Positions 1-13,624 are shown, counted from the stretch's first letter. The stretch: DNA of 64,000 bases from Lasiosphaeris hirsuta (GCA_030549175.1 JAUKUA010000005.1:1054001-1118000); one strand, 5' to 3'. Numbers and translations are program-made. The notes: generated by a model not told the origin, from the sequence alone.

Positions 1-1893
1 AGCTTAGCGCCTGCTCGGTGTGTCTTTACCCCTGAGTCAATTCGCATGTTAACCGGGCTAGGTTCACACACCCAACCACAACTTCTTCAACTACTCCGCC
101 ATTCATCTAGAGGCAGAGAGAGGGCTTCAAAAAGTCACTCTAAAGGACCAAAATAGTTGCTTAAATTTTCTCCCCTTTTCATACATTTATCCTCCCTGTT
201 TAGTATTTTCAGGGTGAAGTGGCTCGCTGATGGAGTTGAATCAAGCCCAAGATGGCCATGGCGCCATCCGCACTCAGGGGTAATCTAGACATTCAAGTAC
301 GTTGTTTTCCCCCTTACGGTATTCTCCTCTATTATTACAGAATAACGTTTAGCGTTGCCTTGCACTTCAAGGGAGGGCCGAGAGCTACATTCACAATACA
401 ATCTTCCTTGGTTGGTCGGTCATCGAACTGTTGTCCTCCCCACCTAACCAGTGTCTAGACGTAGTCAGCTTGACATGTAAGAACATTAAGCATACTCCCT
501 GCTCACTGATGTACAACCGGCCTAGCCATTCCCACAGTGTGTCAGGGGAAGCTGTCAAGAGGCAACTTGCGGGGCAAAAGCGAGGCTAGTTGAAGGGCTT
601 CTGACTAGTCCGAGGACAGCGGTGTCGGGAGTGAGCTCAGAGTCAAGCATCAAAGGGGGTGTGTGCCTGACCGGCTAGACGTCAGGCGCAGGTAAGCAGA
701 GTTGACAGCAGCTAAGAGATAGCGTCCGTACCTGTCAGTAAACGCCACAAGCACCTATCCAGAGGCATATGTCAGCAGTGACGTGATGGCGAAGTGGAGA
801 AAGGTTTAGCTTCTTGTCCTGACCATGACGCAACTTCCGCATCTCGTCGACGTCACAATGATCAAGATTGTGTAATATCTGACACCTATCAAACAGCAAA
901 ACATGAGTCTGTCAGCGTCTGTCGGTGGTGGCAGATATCAACGATTCATGACTCTCCGTCAGGGCCGAACCTCGGCACGTCTCCTACCCAGCACACTAAC
1001 CCGGCTTCGCCTGAGTGTTTTAAACCGTTTCTTACTCGTGAAAATCCGGGAGTCTAACTTCCGTTCGCCCAGCCCAGGCCGGCCGTCGGAACCGGCAAAA
1101 GCTGGCACAGCTCAGCAAGTATCGGTACGTGGCGCGGCTGCAATGGTGCCCTCCGTGACAGCGGGAGCTACTTCAAGGGGTAAATAGTGAACCGACGGCG
1201 CATCAGCTCGTCGGGTGAGCCAGGATGAGGGTTGCATGTCGTTCTTTTTCAAGGTGACGTGTCTTGAATTGTCTCGCTGTTCCAATTTTGCACAGATTGA
1301 GTGAACACATGTCATCAGAGTGTTCAAAGTCGGAAGCAGCCGGTATCACAAGGCTGAGCCAAGTAGCAAGCATGCTCAAGGCACGCCTACACTTAGCACC
1401 CGCCGGTTTGCATGGAAGCTCCAGCCCCGAACCCCCCGAGCTCTATCTACATCCGGGTTTCTCCAGGGAGGGAAGTTGATGAAACAACCTTTGGTATTCC
1501 TAGCCTCACCTCCAAATGCCCCGCAGACCATCCTCCCTGCCCCTTTTTACTTCATGTGGAGGTGAGAATCTCACGTCCGATGTCTCAGACCACCGACACC
1601 TTCCCGCTACGCTGGTAGGCGCTTCACTACTTGCTTGCCTGCTTGCCTTAGTTACGCTGGGCTGTTGTGTGAGAGAGCATGTTGCTCCGCCGCGTGTCCA
1701 GTTCTCTTTCGTTCTTGTGGACCTTGCCTCTCTTTCTTTTTTATTTTATTTTGCTCCGCATGAGATCTTGTAGTTTTGTCCCACCACGGCCAGCACATAC
1801 CGAAATTTTCCCACCCACGACGCGCGGGCGGATATATGGAGCGTCTGCATGTCTCGAGTCTGTACAGCATGCTTTCTCTCTCTCTTGCTCGCG

Positions 1894-1912
1894 CCCCCCC
1901 CCCCCCCCCCCC
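1894..1912. repeat. Homopolymer run of C
   Basis: Nineteen consecutive C residues inside a pyrimidine-rich tract. The tract makes Pro-rich or Arg-rich shadow frames that are not genes. The run length is the kind most prone to sequencing error. Confidence 0.9.
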
Positions 1913-1974
1913 TTTTCCCCCTCCCTCTCACTCACTCATGCTTCAATCTTGCTTCTGGCTGCTGGCTGCTGCTC

Positions 1975-2008
<34 letters not shown>

Positions 2009-2016
2009 TGCTGCTG
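1975..2016. repeat. TGCGTC hexamer tandem repeat grading into CTG
   Basis: About five tandem copies of the hexamer TGCGTC are followed directly by several CTG units. The array is non-coding by context. Confidence 0.85.
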
Positions 2017-2828
2017 TCATCCACCGATCTGGTCGGACAGATCTCCCATGTTTGTGTCCCTGTTGGGCTCACCGCACCCATCGATCCCGGGATGATCCAT
2101 TGACCGCTGCGGGTGTTCCAGCTGGTGTTGAGGCGTTCCTGACTTGATGTATCTCCTGCGATAGTTTGGTGATATTCGGTCCTTCTGGACCACAACATTG
2201 AAAGAGATACGTGAAGTCTGGTGTCGTTGCATAGCGGAGGGCGTATGACGTGTCCGGGAGTTTCCGGATTATAGTGCTAAACGTTTTGTTGTCCCTGAGC
2301 GGGAAACGGCTGACAAGATCAGCCGTCCCACAAGGACGGTATTTGCAAGACATTACGACTTTAACTACCAGCACGAGCAGGTTGAGAAGCAGAAAAGAAG
2401 AACGGTTTCTTTCGGTAGATGGTGGCCCTGGCCAGCTGTTTCATCTAAACTCTTACACAGCTTGACTCTGTGAACAACACGCCAGAAGCAAGATAACGCG
2501 AGGATGTGAGTAGCGGGAACATGGGATGGGCGCGCCCTGATTCATTTTTTCATTCCGTGAGTTTGGCAAGGGGCGCATGAGGCATCTTGACCGCTCTTGT
2601 CAGTGTAATGGATTCCAATATATCCCGTGTCGCGGGTGCTTTATCGTAGTGCATTTGAGTTGTCCGCCTCCCCCTTCGTCCCGCCATGTACCTATTCATA
2701 TCTCAGCAGTGGACCGCGGACGGGGAGGGGTGTACGACGCAAAGCCATTTTCCTTTGGTGCCTGCATCTATCTTTATCCGCCTCCCCTTTTCTTCTTGGT
2801 AGGTACGTCACTCACCATGGAGCCTGAT

Positions 2829-2846
2829 CTGCTGCTGCTGCTGCTG
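2829..2846. repeat. (CTG)6 microsatellite
   Basis: Six CTG units in sequence without a supported gene. Confidence 0.8.
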
Positions 2847-3805
2847 GCCAGGTTAGGTACTGCAGGCCTGCCTGCCAGTCTACGGTGCGAAGAGTGAGGG
2901 GGAACACCGATGAGGACGGCCTTAGCCGGCTCTCTTGCAGTCCCAATGAGGGAGGGTTGTTTCGGAAAGTCAACATGCACGGTTCTAGAGCCATCCCTGA
3001 AGATAATGCGCCGTCCTGCTCCTCACGCCCCCAATGTACCCAAGAGAGGGAGAAGGGTGAAAAGAATGGGCAGAGAAACCAGTCAACGCAAAGAAAAGCA
3101 AAGCAAAGCGCCGGCCAGCCTATCTCCCCTCCACGCTCCCCGTGTCACAGCCACAGGAAGCAGTCACGAAATGCGGGCATATGTTATTGCTAGAGGCAGA
3201 AAGCCGGGCCAATCAACCCCTCTCCTCCTCCCCCCCTCCTGTCCACCAATCTTCATCAGCCCTTCCTGTATACACACATCTTCTGCACCTAGTGTATATG
3301 CGTGCTATATGCAATGCATGTCTCGACACCCGGCCTCAACCCAACTCTTCTCTCCTCCCATCCTTCGCTCACAGCCCTTGCTGTGCCACCTGCCCGATAT
3401 CCCAACCATACCCCTTTGGCTTTCCCTTGCCTACGTCGATTGCCTAGTGCCCTCACCCACGGGTGGCTGGCTAAATCGGTCTTCCCCGTTTGTTTACATC
3501 ACCCAACCCATCCAGCCACTCAGTGCTCGGCTAGAGACAGGCTGCTGAGACTCTGTTTGTGTAGACGTGGTGGGACGATATCACGACTTACATCAAAGTC
3601 AATGGAACAAGCTGATCGTGGGGTCTCAGATCGCGAGAGACAGCAGAATCTTGACCGACCAGTCCCACCTGGCGTTTTTCGTTCTGTTGCCTTTCCATTG
3701 TCTCGAGCAGGCCACTCCTCGCGACTTAGTCGCTGCATGTAGTCATCCGAACAGGAATGCCACAAGATTTGAACCATAATTGTACGCAGTCCAAGTCTAG
3801 TGTAA

Positions 3806-3808
<3 letters not shown>

Positions 3809-3838
<30 letters not shown>
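3809..3838. repeat. (TG)15 microsatellite
   Basis: Fifteen uninterrupted TG dinucleotides, about 600 bp past the stop codon of the minus-strand homeobox gene. Confidence 0.95.
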
Positions 3839-3842
<4 letters not shown>

Positions 3843-4433
3843 TTTTTGAGTGTATTCTCTTATTCGTCCTTTCCTAATGTTCGCGGACACACCAGCTAGC
3901 TACCTACCAAACGCTATCGCGCACCCGTGTAAAATACGGTAAAAACTTTCAAGACCCTCTCTTCTCGTATATTCCCATCCAAACGGTCCCAGGATGATAC
4001 TACTGACCTGTGAAACACGCCAACGCCGCCATGTGAATGTGTGTTTTGTATCCTTTCATAAACCTGGGTTCGAACCCCTTCTGTCCGGCTCCAGTGGGCC
4101 CCTCACAGATTACCATGCTTGTCCTTTAGCAAATGAACAAACTCCTCGTAGACCTCCCGTCTTGTAAAACCAAGCACAGCAATCCCTCCCGATTCAATCC
4201 AAAAAATATCCATAGATATACAAAAACAACATAAGCCAAGCCCATACGAGCACATATCGCAGGCCATCTCGATCTTGGTAATAATACAGGGCATCAAAAA
4301 TGGGTGGTCACACCAGGAAAAGAACTGGCGCAATCGGCCATGGGTAGAATGTGGTGCGGTCGAGCTCGGACGCAACATGAATCAAAAGGGAGTAGTTGTT
4401 AAAGTAAGGGCGGCTAGCGTGACTCTCATCAAG

Positions 4434-5890
4434 TCAGACGCTCCCACGACCCATGTTGGCTGCGTGGCGGTGCTTGAGGCTCTCGATATCGTCGTCAAAC
4501 GCACTTCCCTCGCCGTCGCTCAGAGGGCTATCCCGCTTCCCGTCCATGTCGTAATCGCCTCGCTCCGTCGATGAGAGAACCTTGCCGTCTGCACTGCGGG
4601 CCGTCATGGCGTTTGCTTCTGCGCGCGCGTTGTTGATCATGTTGGGGAGTTGACGGCGGCGGGCGTTGATGAACCAGTTGGAGATTTGGTCTAAAGTTGA
4701 GTCAAAGTTAGTCCCTCAGATGGAGAATTTGGGGACCGCTCAACTTATACCAAGCAGTTCAAACACCAGGTCATTGGACTTACTCATTTGCAGGCCAGTT
4801 CGCTGCATCAGCTTTTGCTTCTCGTCCTCAGTTGGGTACGGGTGGTTGAGGTGCGCGACAAACCACGCACGAAGCTTGTCAGTGGTCTCCTTGGGCAAGT
4901 TGCCTCTCCGCTTGCGTTGCTTATTATCCCCATTCATTCCCATTCCTCCAAGCTCGCCAACTCGTATGTAATCTGGGTACGAAGAGCCATAGCCGGCGGG
5001 CGAGAATGGCGTGCGATCGTAGACCTGAACAGAGCCAAGGGACAGCGACTGAACCCGGTTAGGGTGGTGATATCCGTAAAGCGCCCCTGATCGGTAGTGC
5101 GGAGGGCCGATTGGGTCTATCGTAGGATGTCCCATACTATGCCTCAAACTTTCTCCGTAGCCTCCGTCGCTCGAGCGCCCGCGGATGCGAGGTATCGTTA
5201 CGGTTCCCGGATCCATGGTGGGGAGTCTGGGAAGGGTTGGCCTGGGGGCTATCCGCTCAGAGGTCTCGATGGGTGCCGAGTCTCGCATAGATGGGAAGCT
5301 GGCGGAATGGGTTACGAAAAGGCTTGTCCAGCTCTCGGTGACCGATCTGTGAGCAAAGGTGGGCGACATCCCTCGGCTTCCTGGCATCTGATACTCTCGC
5401 TCTCGATGCGGGCTCGTGTATATTCTCGGGACCTGGCTAATCCGTTCTTCCATCTCTTCCCCGATGGACAGCCTTCCGCGCTTGCTCTGGTTTGGCGAGT
5501 GGATGTAATCTGGGGTCGTCGTTATCGAGGCGCTCCCGAAGCCCCCCACCGGTGAGGTTGCGGACGAATGCGTCCTTGAACTGGGCTCCTGCGGCAAATT
5601 TCGGGTTGTAAGGAGCTCAGGAATCGCCTATGGCTGGTCAGTCACCGACATCGAGTACATCGTCGGCCATGATCGAGGAATACCTGACGAATTGAGGGTA
5701 GAGCAATCCTCTCTGTGTCACTCGGCCTCATTGACGAGGCATAGTCGGAGTGCCTGCTGTCGTCCCAAGCGAACTCGCGCTTGAAGGCCGAGTGGGCAAC
5801 TGGTTGGGCCATGGCAATCATAGACATTTTGAAATCTTCTCTCGGTTGGCCTTGAACACGATCTCTGGTCCGCAGAGGGCTATATTCCAT
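4434..5890 (-). CDS. TALE-class homeobox transcription factor (Cup9/Tos8-like)
   Basis: Three-exon model: 5890-5684, 5588-4784, 4690-4434, giving 422 aa. Both introns (95 and 93 bp) have GT...AG ends and keep frame. The first 290 residues are low-complexity, rich in Ser, Pro and Arg. The homeodomain lies near residues 295-356: a basic arm, a helix-1 region, the TALE three-residue loop extension (PYP, near residues 319-321), and a recognition helix reading NWFINARRR (342-350), split by intron 2. Ile at homeodomain position 50 is the MEIS/TGIF/Cup9-type residue; proteins of this type bind TGACA cores. An acidic, Asp/Ser-rich tail follows. It is expected to be a nuclear DNA-binding regulator of development or stress; the exact ortholog is not assigned. 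A start at the downstream Met (near 5827) is also possible. The whole desert to 19495 lies upstream of it. Confidence 0.9.
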
Positions 5891-6028
5891 ATGGTGAAAA
5901 AAGAAAGATCTGATAGTTTCCGCACAGCGGTTATCCTTATCTGTGAGTTAGTGGATCAGTCTTCCATACGCCTAGGATCCCGGGACAGGACACCCTCGTT
6001 GGAGGTGGGAAGAACTACCTGTTAGATC

Positions 6029-6040
6029 CGTTACGTAACG
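6029..6040. promoter_or_regulatory. 12-bp palindrome containing TTACGTAA (bZIP-type site)
   Basis: The palindrome CGTTACGTAACG sits about 140 bp upstream of the homeobox ATG. TTACGTAA is the site type bound by Yap1/Pap1-like and related bZIP factors. Position and symmetry suggest a promoter element; function is inferred. Confidence 0.4.
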
Positions 6041-7407
6041 ACAGACAAGAAAGTTGATGGTTAGAGGCCGGTCTGCTGCGAGACGCCCAGCTGTGGCGTT
6101 GCCTGATCGATTTGGAGACACGGCAGACAAAGCAGGTGATTTTAAAAGAGATGGAGGCTTGGTTTGCGCGGTATCCGGAGAGGTGAAGCGGCTGTGATTC
6201 TGGGTGCCGTGGCGTCGTGTTAGTTGTGTGGTGGGATTGTGGGTGTATAAGATCAAATAAATCTTGTTGAACCGTGCCGTAATCAGATGTAAACGAAACG
6301 GCAGATGTATATAATGGGTATGGATACGCGAGGGGCGAGGTTGTCCAAAGTCTTTAGTGAGAATGGTCAGATGCTGGGACCTCTTGATGGTTCCTGGGTG
6401 AGTAGAGCGGACGCAAAGGGGTGCTAGACAAGTATCCGAGAGAGCTGTAAACGGCGAGAAGTCAAATTCGAGCCAGCCCTTTCAAGAAACGAGCAAGCCA
6501 AGCTGTCCAGACACAGAGGCCAATTCTACGATCTGCCCAGAACGGAGTTGTGGGAGGGGGACCGGGACACAGCTAAAAAAGAGGCTCAAAGTAATTATAT
6601 TAAAGGTTCTGAACAGAGCAAAGCAAGCCTGGGGACGACTAGACCAGAACGAGGAGCCCAAGCATGGGGAGGCAGGGGGCGAGGATGACATCGACGTCGA
6701 CAGACGTCCAGTTTATGGAGGAACAGGGACAGGGTACTTTGGCTGCAGGCTCGCCATCGCCTAGGCTCAAGGTACCGGGCAGGCGAGGGCTAGGTGGAGG
6801 GGTGGAGGGGGTCGAATAAGAGGAAGTGTACCATGTACACAGCACAATACATAACGCAGTACTCACGCCAGCCGGCCTGGCGAGAGGAAACGGACAGACG
6901 GCAAGAGTGGCATGTAACCCCCCTCCAGGACCTGCGGTAGAGCTCGGTGGCGCTGCCTAGGGGGAGGACAGCGAGCTAGGCGGCAGGCTTTTCCTGTGGT
7001 GGGACCGAGAGAGGTGTGTCCGGGATGACCAGGATGGCGCTGTCAATGAAGAGGCATGCACACCATGACGGGGGGTGGACGAGCCTGGCGAGCCTGGTAG
7101 AGGCATACTGAGGGTTGAGCGACGGAGACTGAGCATGGTGTGGGAAATCGTGCAAGCGTGACACCCACCACCTCCACCACTCCTACAGCTGCGCTACGCG
7201 GTAGCGGAGGGAGATGCAAGATGGTGGATAGACAGGGGTCCTCGAAGGCCCTGGTCGTGGGTCACTGCCCCCCGAGCTCCCCCAAGAAACCCCCAGCAAG
7301 AACCCCCAGCCCATTCCTCGACGGTTGCGAAGCTAGGTAGATAAAATTGTCCGATGGGTGGACGAAGATTCGTGACAGGGAGATCCCTTCCACGCGTGCC
7401 ATTGCAT

Positions 7408-7442
7408 CTGCAGACGCTGCAGACGCTGCAGACGCTGCAGAC
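7408..7442. repeat. Tandem CTGCAGACG 9-mer, nearly four copies
   Basis: Nearly four direct copies of a nonamer, head to tail. There is no spacer structure, so it is a minisatellite and not a CRISPR array. Confidence 0.85.
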
Positions 7443-10400
7443 ACGCCCGCGGCCGTGGTCAGTGCACGCACCGTGCTGCACATACAGTCCACTAGTTCTA
7501 CCAGAGGACTCAGGACACGCCAGGATCACAGCGGGCAAGGGAGAGGACGTGTCCTCTTTGAGTTCGGAAAAAGCGCCCTGACAAGCCTGGCGAGCACACC
7601 CGATGGCAACGTTGCGAAGGCAGGTACCGAGCATGCGATCCCACGGGGCACAGGGGCATCGACAAACGGCGTTTTCGATGGCCTCACGGCTGCGGTGTTG
7701 GATGGGGTTTGGGGGGGGGGTAGCCGTGTACGGAAGCAGGCCGGCGCCTCCAAGACAAGAGATCGAGAGAGAGACCGACTTCTGCTGCTCGCCAGACGCG
7801 AGCGGGGGTCGAGGCGGGATGTGAGGAGGCAGACTCGCTCCCGCGGGCGCCCCCCAAAGCCAGAGTGCCAAAGCCTGGTACGAAATGCCGGGATGCTAGT
7901 GTGTGTCGAGCGCCCTTGAGCTATCCTGGACGTCGGTCGCCTCGAAGCGCAACAAATGCAGATGGCCGACTAGCACGCCCAAGGGGACCAAAACCGCACC
8001 AAGCCCAGAGCCGGTCGAGGGCCGGTTGACGACAACTCAGAGGATGGGCACGCCAAGACTGCAAAAAGGTTGTTGCTTTCTCAGCGCCTGCTACATGCTA
8101 TGATGCAGTCGCCCTTAGTATCCCGTAGTAGCTCTTAGTAGCCGGTACCAGGACAATGGGAACGAGCGAGCGTTTGACATCCACCGAGGACGACGCAACG
8201 CAGCGACGCAGCTTATCCTGCGAAGCCGCGAATACATCAGCAAACCCGGCCAGGGAACTTGCCGTCTCCCGTTTCCCGTTTCCGGCGCTTCCACGGTGCT
8301 GGTATCTGGGGGGTGGGCCTGTGCCTGTGGCCTGGCCGTGCTGGCCGTGCTGTTCGTGCTGCAATGGCTGCTCTGTACGTACGCAGCAGTGCCCATTTCT
8401 CCATGCTGGTATGCGTTCGGGAGCCCTGGGGTTGCTGCTGGCTGCTGCCGCTCAGTCGTCGACACCCTCGATCCGTCCCTTCAACCTAGGCGTGGTTGCA
8501 ACTGGCAACGTGCAAGGGGGGTGTGGTGTGTGGTAAATGAGTAATCGAGAAAGATGTTGGGCTGGATAGCGTGAGTAGTGTGTGTAGTGTGCGTAGTGTG
8601 CTTGTCTGAATCGCGAATCACAGATCTGACATGGTGAGATGTGGATGACTTTCTGCATCCGCGTTTGCTTGCTTTTTGCTCTCTGCAAGCAACAAAATGA
8701 TCCAAACCACAATGGGGTCCGAAAACCATCGGCACCTGCCCTGCCTCTCCCCTCCTTCCTGTTGGCCCTGAACAGTACTCGAACTCCACTGGACGCCTCA
8801 CAGCCCTGGGCAGCCAGCCCTCCCCCATCTGTTCCAATCCATCCTCCCACCTCATCAGCCCGTAGGAGGAAGGAGGAAGAGAGCGCCACAACGCGCTAAT
8901 GACGCTTGCGGCATGCTCACGGCCAGGGTGCTCAGCGAGCTCTGTCTGGGGGTGGTCGAGGAAGTCGAGGTGGAGTGGGTGGTCACGTCGTGCAAAATTC
9001 CATTCCCATGCTCGCATTTCTCCCATCTGCCGCAAAATGCCCATCATCTCGAACAACCCAACCCCGGCCGCCAGCACTACCACGCCACCTGCGCCATCCC
9101 GATCCTGCCCAGGAAACAAGCGAATAACCTTGCTCTGTGTTCTCTTTTCTCAACTTTCAGCAATAACTACTACACAGTTAGCTCAATAATACCATAATCC
9201 CATACGTCAATTTCGACCGGGCGCCCTGTTGTGCCATCTGCGGGCACTGCCGTGCCGTCTCTGTGACGAATCGACGTCTCCCCGGCTGCTCACGACCTTC
9301 CCAAAACCGAGATCTCGGGGTCGATGATGGTGGCGCCCCGGCCTGTCCAATGCCCCAAAGTCCTGTGACCCTCCTCTGCAGCAGCTTGGCTGCTGGCCCT
9401 CTTGTCGTGCCCGTCACAGCATAAAACCCATTCCCAGGTCGGATGTTTCATAAACCCCATGCCTTCTCAGAGAGGGGCGATCCCTGGACGCTCAATGTTT
9501 ACCCATTGACCTCAATTAATTGCTATTGCCGACTGAGGGATTCTACTGTGCAGACCGCCTAGCCAAAACTCCCACCTAGACACTATTCTCAGCCGACGTC
9601 TGTTCACAAGTCAACCCGAGATCCAGGCACCACCAGGAACAACAGACCCGGGGCCAAGGAAGAGGGTCCAAATCTCTGGGTCTTGCTGACGACCGACTAC
9701 TAGGTAGTCGATCAGCCGCGCCGATCAGCCTGGCCAAACCCGCAAAACCCCAATTTCTCGGGTTGGCTGGCTGGCGTTAGTTAGTTTGTTTGGCGGCCAG
9801 GGAGCTTGGGGCGTAGTGGGTCTGTCAAAATCAAAGATACTACTACACGCTCGAAACGGATCACACTGTTTTGCCTCGACCGACGCCCCGAATGGAAACT
9901 GCGCTGGTGAGTGCGGTTCGGCATCATGCTCGGCCTTTCGACACACGTCGACTCACAGATGCAGAACAGAGGATGCAATGCAGATAGCAAAAGGCAACCG
10001 CCATCACTAGTCCTCTAGATAGACTTCGAGACAAATGCACCATGTCTGGCGTCGGAAACTCGCGATTGGTGCAGCAGCAACCCGATGAGCCTGCAACGGT
10101 CCAAACCTGAGCCCCTCACCCCCCCCTCCCCTTGGGGTGGCGCTCTGGATTGCGATTGGCTTCGCAGATCTGCCATCCGGTTCTTGGGTTTCCCCGCTGC
10201 AGCTCGCCTCACAAGGGGAAAGCGGTAAGGGAGACGAGCCTTGTGTTCAGGCCAGCCGTTAACCGTCTTTTCGGTTTTCAGGCCCTCACGCTCCCTGATG
10301 GCAGCCACTAACGAAAAGATGCCATCAAACGGCACGCTCCCCGGCAGGGGAACCCGGCTTGCCCTGCGACCGGGAATTGGGGAACGACGGCTGGACAGGC

Positions 10401-13400
10401 GTGAAAAGATCTGCACTCAGGCACCAGTCACCGCCCATGCTGCTCTCCTGTGCACAACACTAGCGAGTAGACGTGGTGGACTGACGTGACTGACAAACTG
10501 CCACGATGGGCCAAGACGATGGGCTCGACGCTTTGCGTGTTGCTCCCAATTCCCAAAGAGGAACCGAACTTTATTGATTAACAATCAGCCAAGCGCCCCA
10601 CATCCGTTGCCAGCAGCTTGTTTTATGGCGGACCCGTGCCACCAGTGCGACGGAATAAACGTCTGGGATTCAAAGCAAACTTTCGTCGCGCCGTTTGCCC
10701 TGGAGCCAAACGCAGGCAACGCATGCGTCCCGAGGCATTGGCAAGCTCGGCGGTAGGCTTTTGACGGCGGGAAAGCTTCTCAAGTTGCCTCGGTAGGCAT
10801 GTTCAATCAAGCACGACGCACCAGCTTTGAGTTGTATCGGCCGTTGTCACCACCACCATCATGGCGTTTCCTACCCTTCCCCCTCCAACATCGACGCCTT
10901 GTCAGTGCTTGCGCAGCATGGTTTCGAAACCTGGCACAGCTCCCCTAAGTTGGGACAGTTGGGGCGCAGCAGACCAGCACCTATACTACTTCGGCAGGCT
11001 GCGCTGGATTAGGCTTGATAGGCCAAAATTGCAAGGACGGCGCGGCCTAGCTGGCTGAAACAGTAGCCTAGTCACCTTGGACAGACCTGTTTCCTCGGCA
11101 TCATCCGCCTCTCTGGGATGCTTGCCTCCAAAGACTCTCCCCCAGAAGAGGGAGCCTCGGAAATCTAATATGGGCTCATGGGCACCGACAAGGCACCGAC
11201 AGCATATACACTAAGTCGTTGTCAGACTTTCAGTGACTGGACATTTATGGAGTATCAGGGCCACCATCGGTCGATAGTATTCGTGCGACCGCCCCGCGCA
11301 CCAGCTGATCGAGATGCCGCTCTCGTCATGTCTCGTCTGTCAGGCGGTGAAGGCTCGGAACACAGAAACTCAACATACTACCTACTCTCTTAGCCAATCA
11401 CTTGTGATGCCAATGCCCTGGACTCACATATCTCGTCCGCGTTCACTGGGTCGCTGCATGACGCCGCACCGTGGGAATAGTAGTACGGGGGGCCGAGCCA
11501 TGCTTGACAAGCTCGGAAGCTGCTGCTTCAGAATCTCCGGCCAGATCTTGACTAATCCATTGGGCCAATATCCAACCGCATTGCTTGCGTTTCAAGGCCG
11601 GCTGCCATGCTCCCTTGCGGCCCCGCTCCGATGATCTCCCTGATATAGCGGTCTTTCCTGCCTGTCACGTCGTCTACAACTATTGCTACGCCGAGTCGCG
11701 TTTATCACCGTTGCAAGACGAGTCGGCAACACGCAGCTTAGTGCTTCGTCAGTATCAGGCCCGTGGGGAAAGAGGAGAGTCGAGTGGGATAGCCGGGTCT
11801 GTCAACCAAGTACCCCCTTCTTGCCTACTATTTCTATACCTTGCTATCTGGTCTAGAGATCCAGTATTACCATCGCTGAACGAGCATCGCATAATCCGCA
11901 TGTACCTATGTAGATGCTGCACGATCGTCACCATCCCCGCACATAACCAACAAGTGCATTTTGGCGGAGCAGACCGAGAAGTGGCTTGCATATCGAATAC
12001 TCACTCCACGTCTTGGTATCGATTCCTTGTCCAAGCCTTTTTCGGCTTGGGAATCGGAAGGGCTGCATTCGTAACACGCAGTGAAGTGAATACCAATCCT
12101 GGATGGCGCGCCCCCATGTGGCCGAGTTGTGTCAAGTGTCTTGGATACTTGACCGAGAATAATGCTACCATGCTGCAGATACTTGACGCCTTATATCCGG
12201 GTAGACTGGTTCGCCCCCCATGGCATCTTTCCCGACAAGATGTGATGCTTGAGACCTAGGTTCATTGGCATTGATATCCGGGGGACAGGCCCCGCAGGTG
12301 TCCCCCATCTGTTTGCATCCCCTTTTCTGTTGACGTGCTTGGTTCAACCTGCACCCATTCCGTTGCACGAAATCTGGGGAGCTGCAGCAAGCTGGGTTCC
12401 AGCAGCCATGCAGTTCGTATTGGCTATGCTCTCGCTGATGCCTCTCTGACATGGGCGTTTTGGCCTCTAGCCAGGAGAACATGATCTCTAGATTAAATTG
12501 CGATGCTGTGCACACATCAAGAGGTTGATCAGGGTCACGAACACGAGAACGAGATCCTCGAATTTGCTGGATAAACGAAGGGCTGGTCTGGTGGCTTCAG
12601 GTGCAACAATATTAGGTACCCTAACACGCCGCTCTTTGGTTAGGAATGAACATCACTGAGAGCTGGTCACTTCCACGTTCGGTGGCCGGCATATTCGTGG
12701 GTGTGCACCGAGAAGCCTATCTGCTGTTGGTAGCCCCAAAGGCTGCGGCTACCCACGATGTGAATCTTTCGTCGACTTGGCCTCTGCTCGTAGGGATTGT
12801 CGGCCACATAGATACAAGCTCGGGGGCGACGGGGCTTCGATGGTGACAGAACGGTCAACACCGGGCTCGTTTGCAGTAGCGGGGCACCTGAAGCACCTGA
12901 GGCGCCACCTTCGCCGCCGCCGCCGAAGGTCTGGCCGGGGAGAGGCCGTTGGCTTTTGGCTCTTGCCCGTTGCTTGTTAGTCTCTGAGTTTTGGTAGCGT
13001 TGAAGCCATCCCGAAACGCAGACAACGATGGCAGCTTGAGGACTCCGCGCAACAATTCGCCAGGTCCACTCTACCTTTCTTTTTGAACGTGTTAGCCAAA
13101 CGAAACCCCTACCCCGGAAATCACATTATTGCCCCACCATGTCCCGCTCTGTCAAAGCTACGACTTTCTCCTCGGGAACCCACATCCCGAGAGATGTCCA
13201 TAACCCAGCAGGGGTGGGCGGGCAGCGGGCAGTAGGCGGATTCGCGACAATTCCTGGAAAAGGAAAAGGGCGGACCCTTCAGACCTTACTGAGATCTGTC
13301 AAAGAGTAAAGGGCCGCGTGCTAAGGGCAATTTGAGAACAAAAGGCCGACCGGGAGCACTAGGGTCAGCGCATGGTGGTGCAAGGGTGAAGGGTGATGGC

Positions 13401-13592
13401 AAGGAGATTCCACACAGACCGAAGAGAGCCAGCCCCAAACACCCAGACAAAAAAAGTACCGGCACCTGCCCGCCTACTCGGGATCCAATTGCTTTTGCCG
13501 AGATCCCCGAAACGGGGGGAGGGGGGGGGCGGCGGCAGGTGGCAGTCGGCGAACGTCCGGTTCAACCTCACCTTGACCTTGATCCTACCCGC

Positions 13593-13620
<28 letters not shown>
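13593..13620. repeat. Poly(A) run of 28
   Basis: Twenty-eight consecutive A residues in the desert. No target-site duplication or retroposed gene body is evident upstream, so it is recorded as a homopolymer only. Confidence 0.9.

Positions 13621-13624
<4 letters not shown>

Larger units (their letters stand above)
1..4433. other. Intergenic region, no supported gene
   Basis: About 4.4 kb downstream of the homeobox gene. Open frames here are short, overlap each other on both strands and show no recognisable domain or splice-linked continuation. The stretch holds a run of 19 C, a TGCGTC hexamer array, a CTG run and a (TG)15 microsatellite. Part of 4000-4433 is probably the 3' UTR of the homeobox gene. 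I see no tRNA or mobile element. Confidence 0.6.

Noticed and set aside
2910..3548. 212-codon plus-strand open frame
   Set aside because: Low-complexity, Ser/Pro/His-rich, overlapped by equally long frames on the same strand, no domain and no splice partner.
4066..4090. GGTTCGAACCC, a tRNA T-arm / B-box-like sequence
   Set aside because: The flanking T-stem does not pair beyond three bases on either strand, and no acceptor, D-arm or anticodon stem can be placed upstream or downstream.
7408..7442. CRISPR-like repeat
   Set aside because: Direct nonamers with no spacers, in a eukaryotic genome; a minisatellite.
7194..7871. 225-codon minus-strand open frame
   Set aside because: Overlaps a 190-codon plus-strand frame over the same GC-rich tandem repeat; composition is that of random GC-rich sequence.
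8481..9119. 212-codon minus-strand open frame
   Set aside because: Contains HTTHTTHTTH from a simple repeat and no recognisable domain; several frames are open here.
11585..12259. 224-codon plus-strand open frame in the desert
   Set aside because: The longest isolated frame in the desert, but it has scattered rare-codon, Cys-rich composition, no domain and no supporting splice sites. A real lineage-specific gene cannot be fully excluded without RNA data.
13593..13620. Poly(A) tail of a retroposed gene or LINE/SINE
   Set aside because: No target-site duplication, gene body or internal pol III promoter was recognised upstream.
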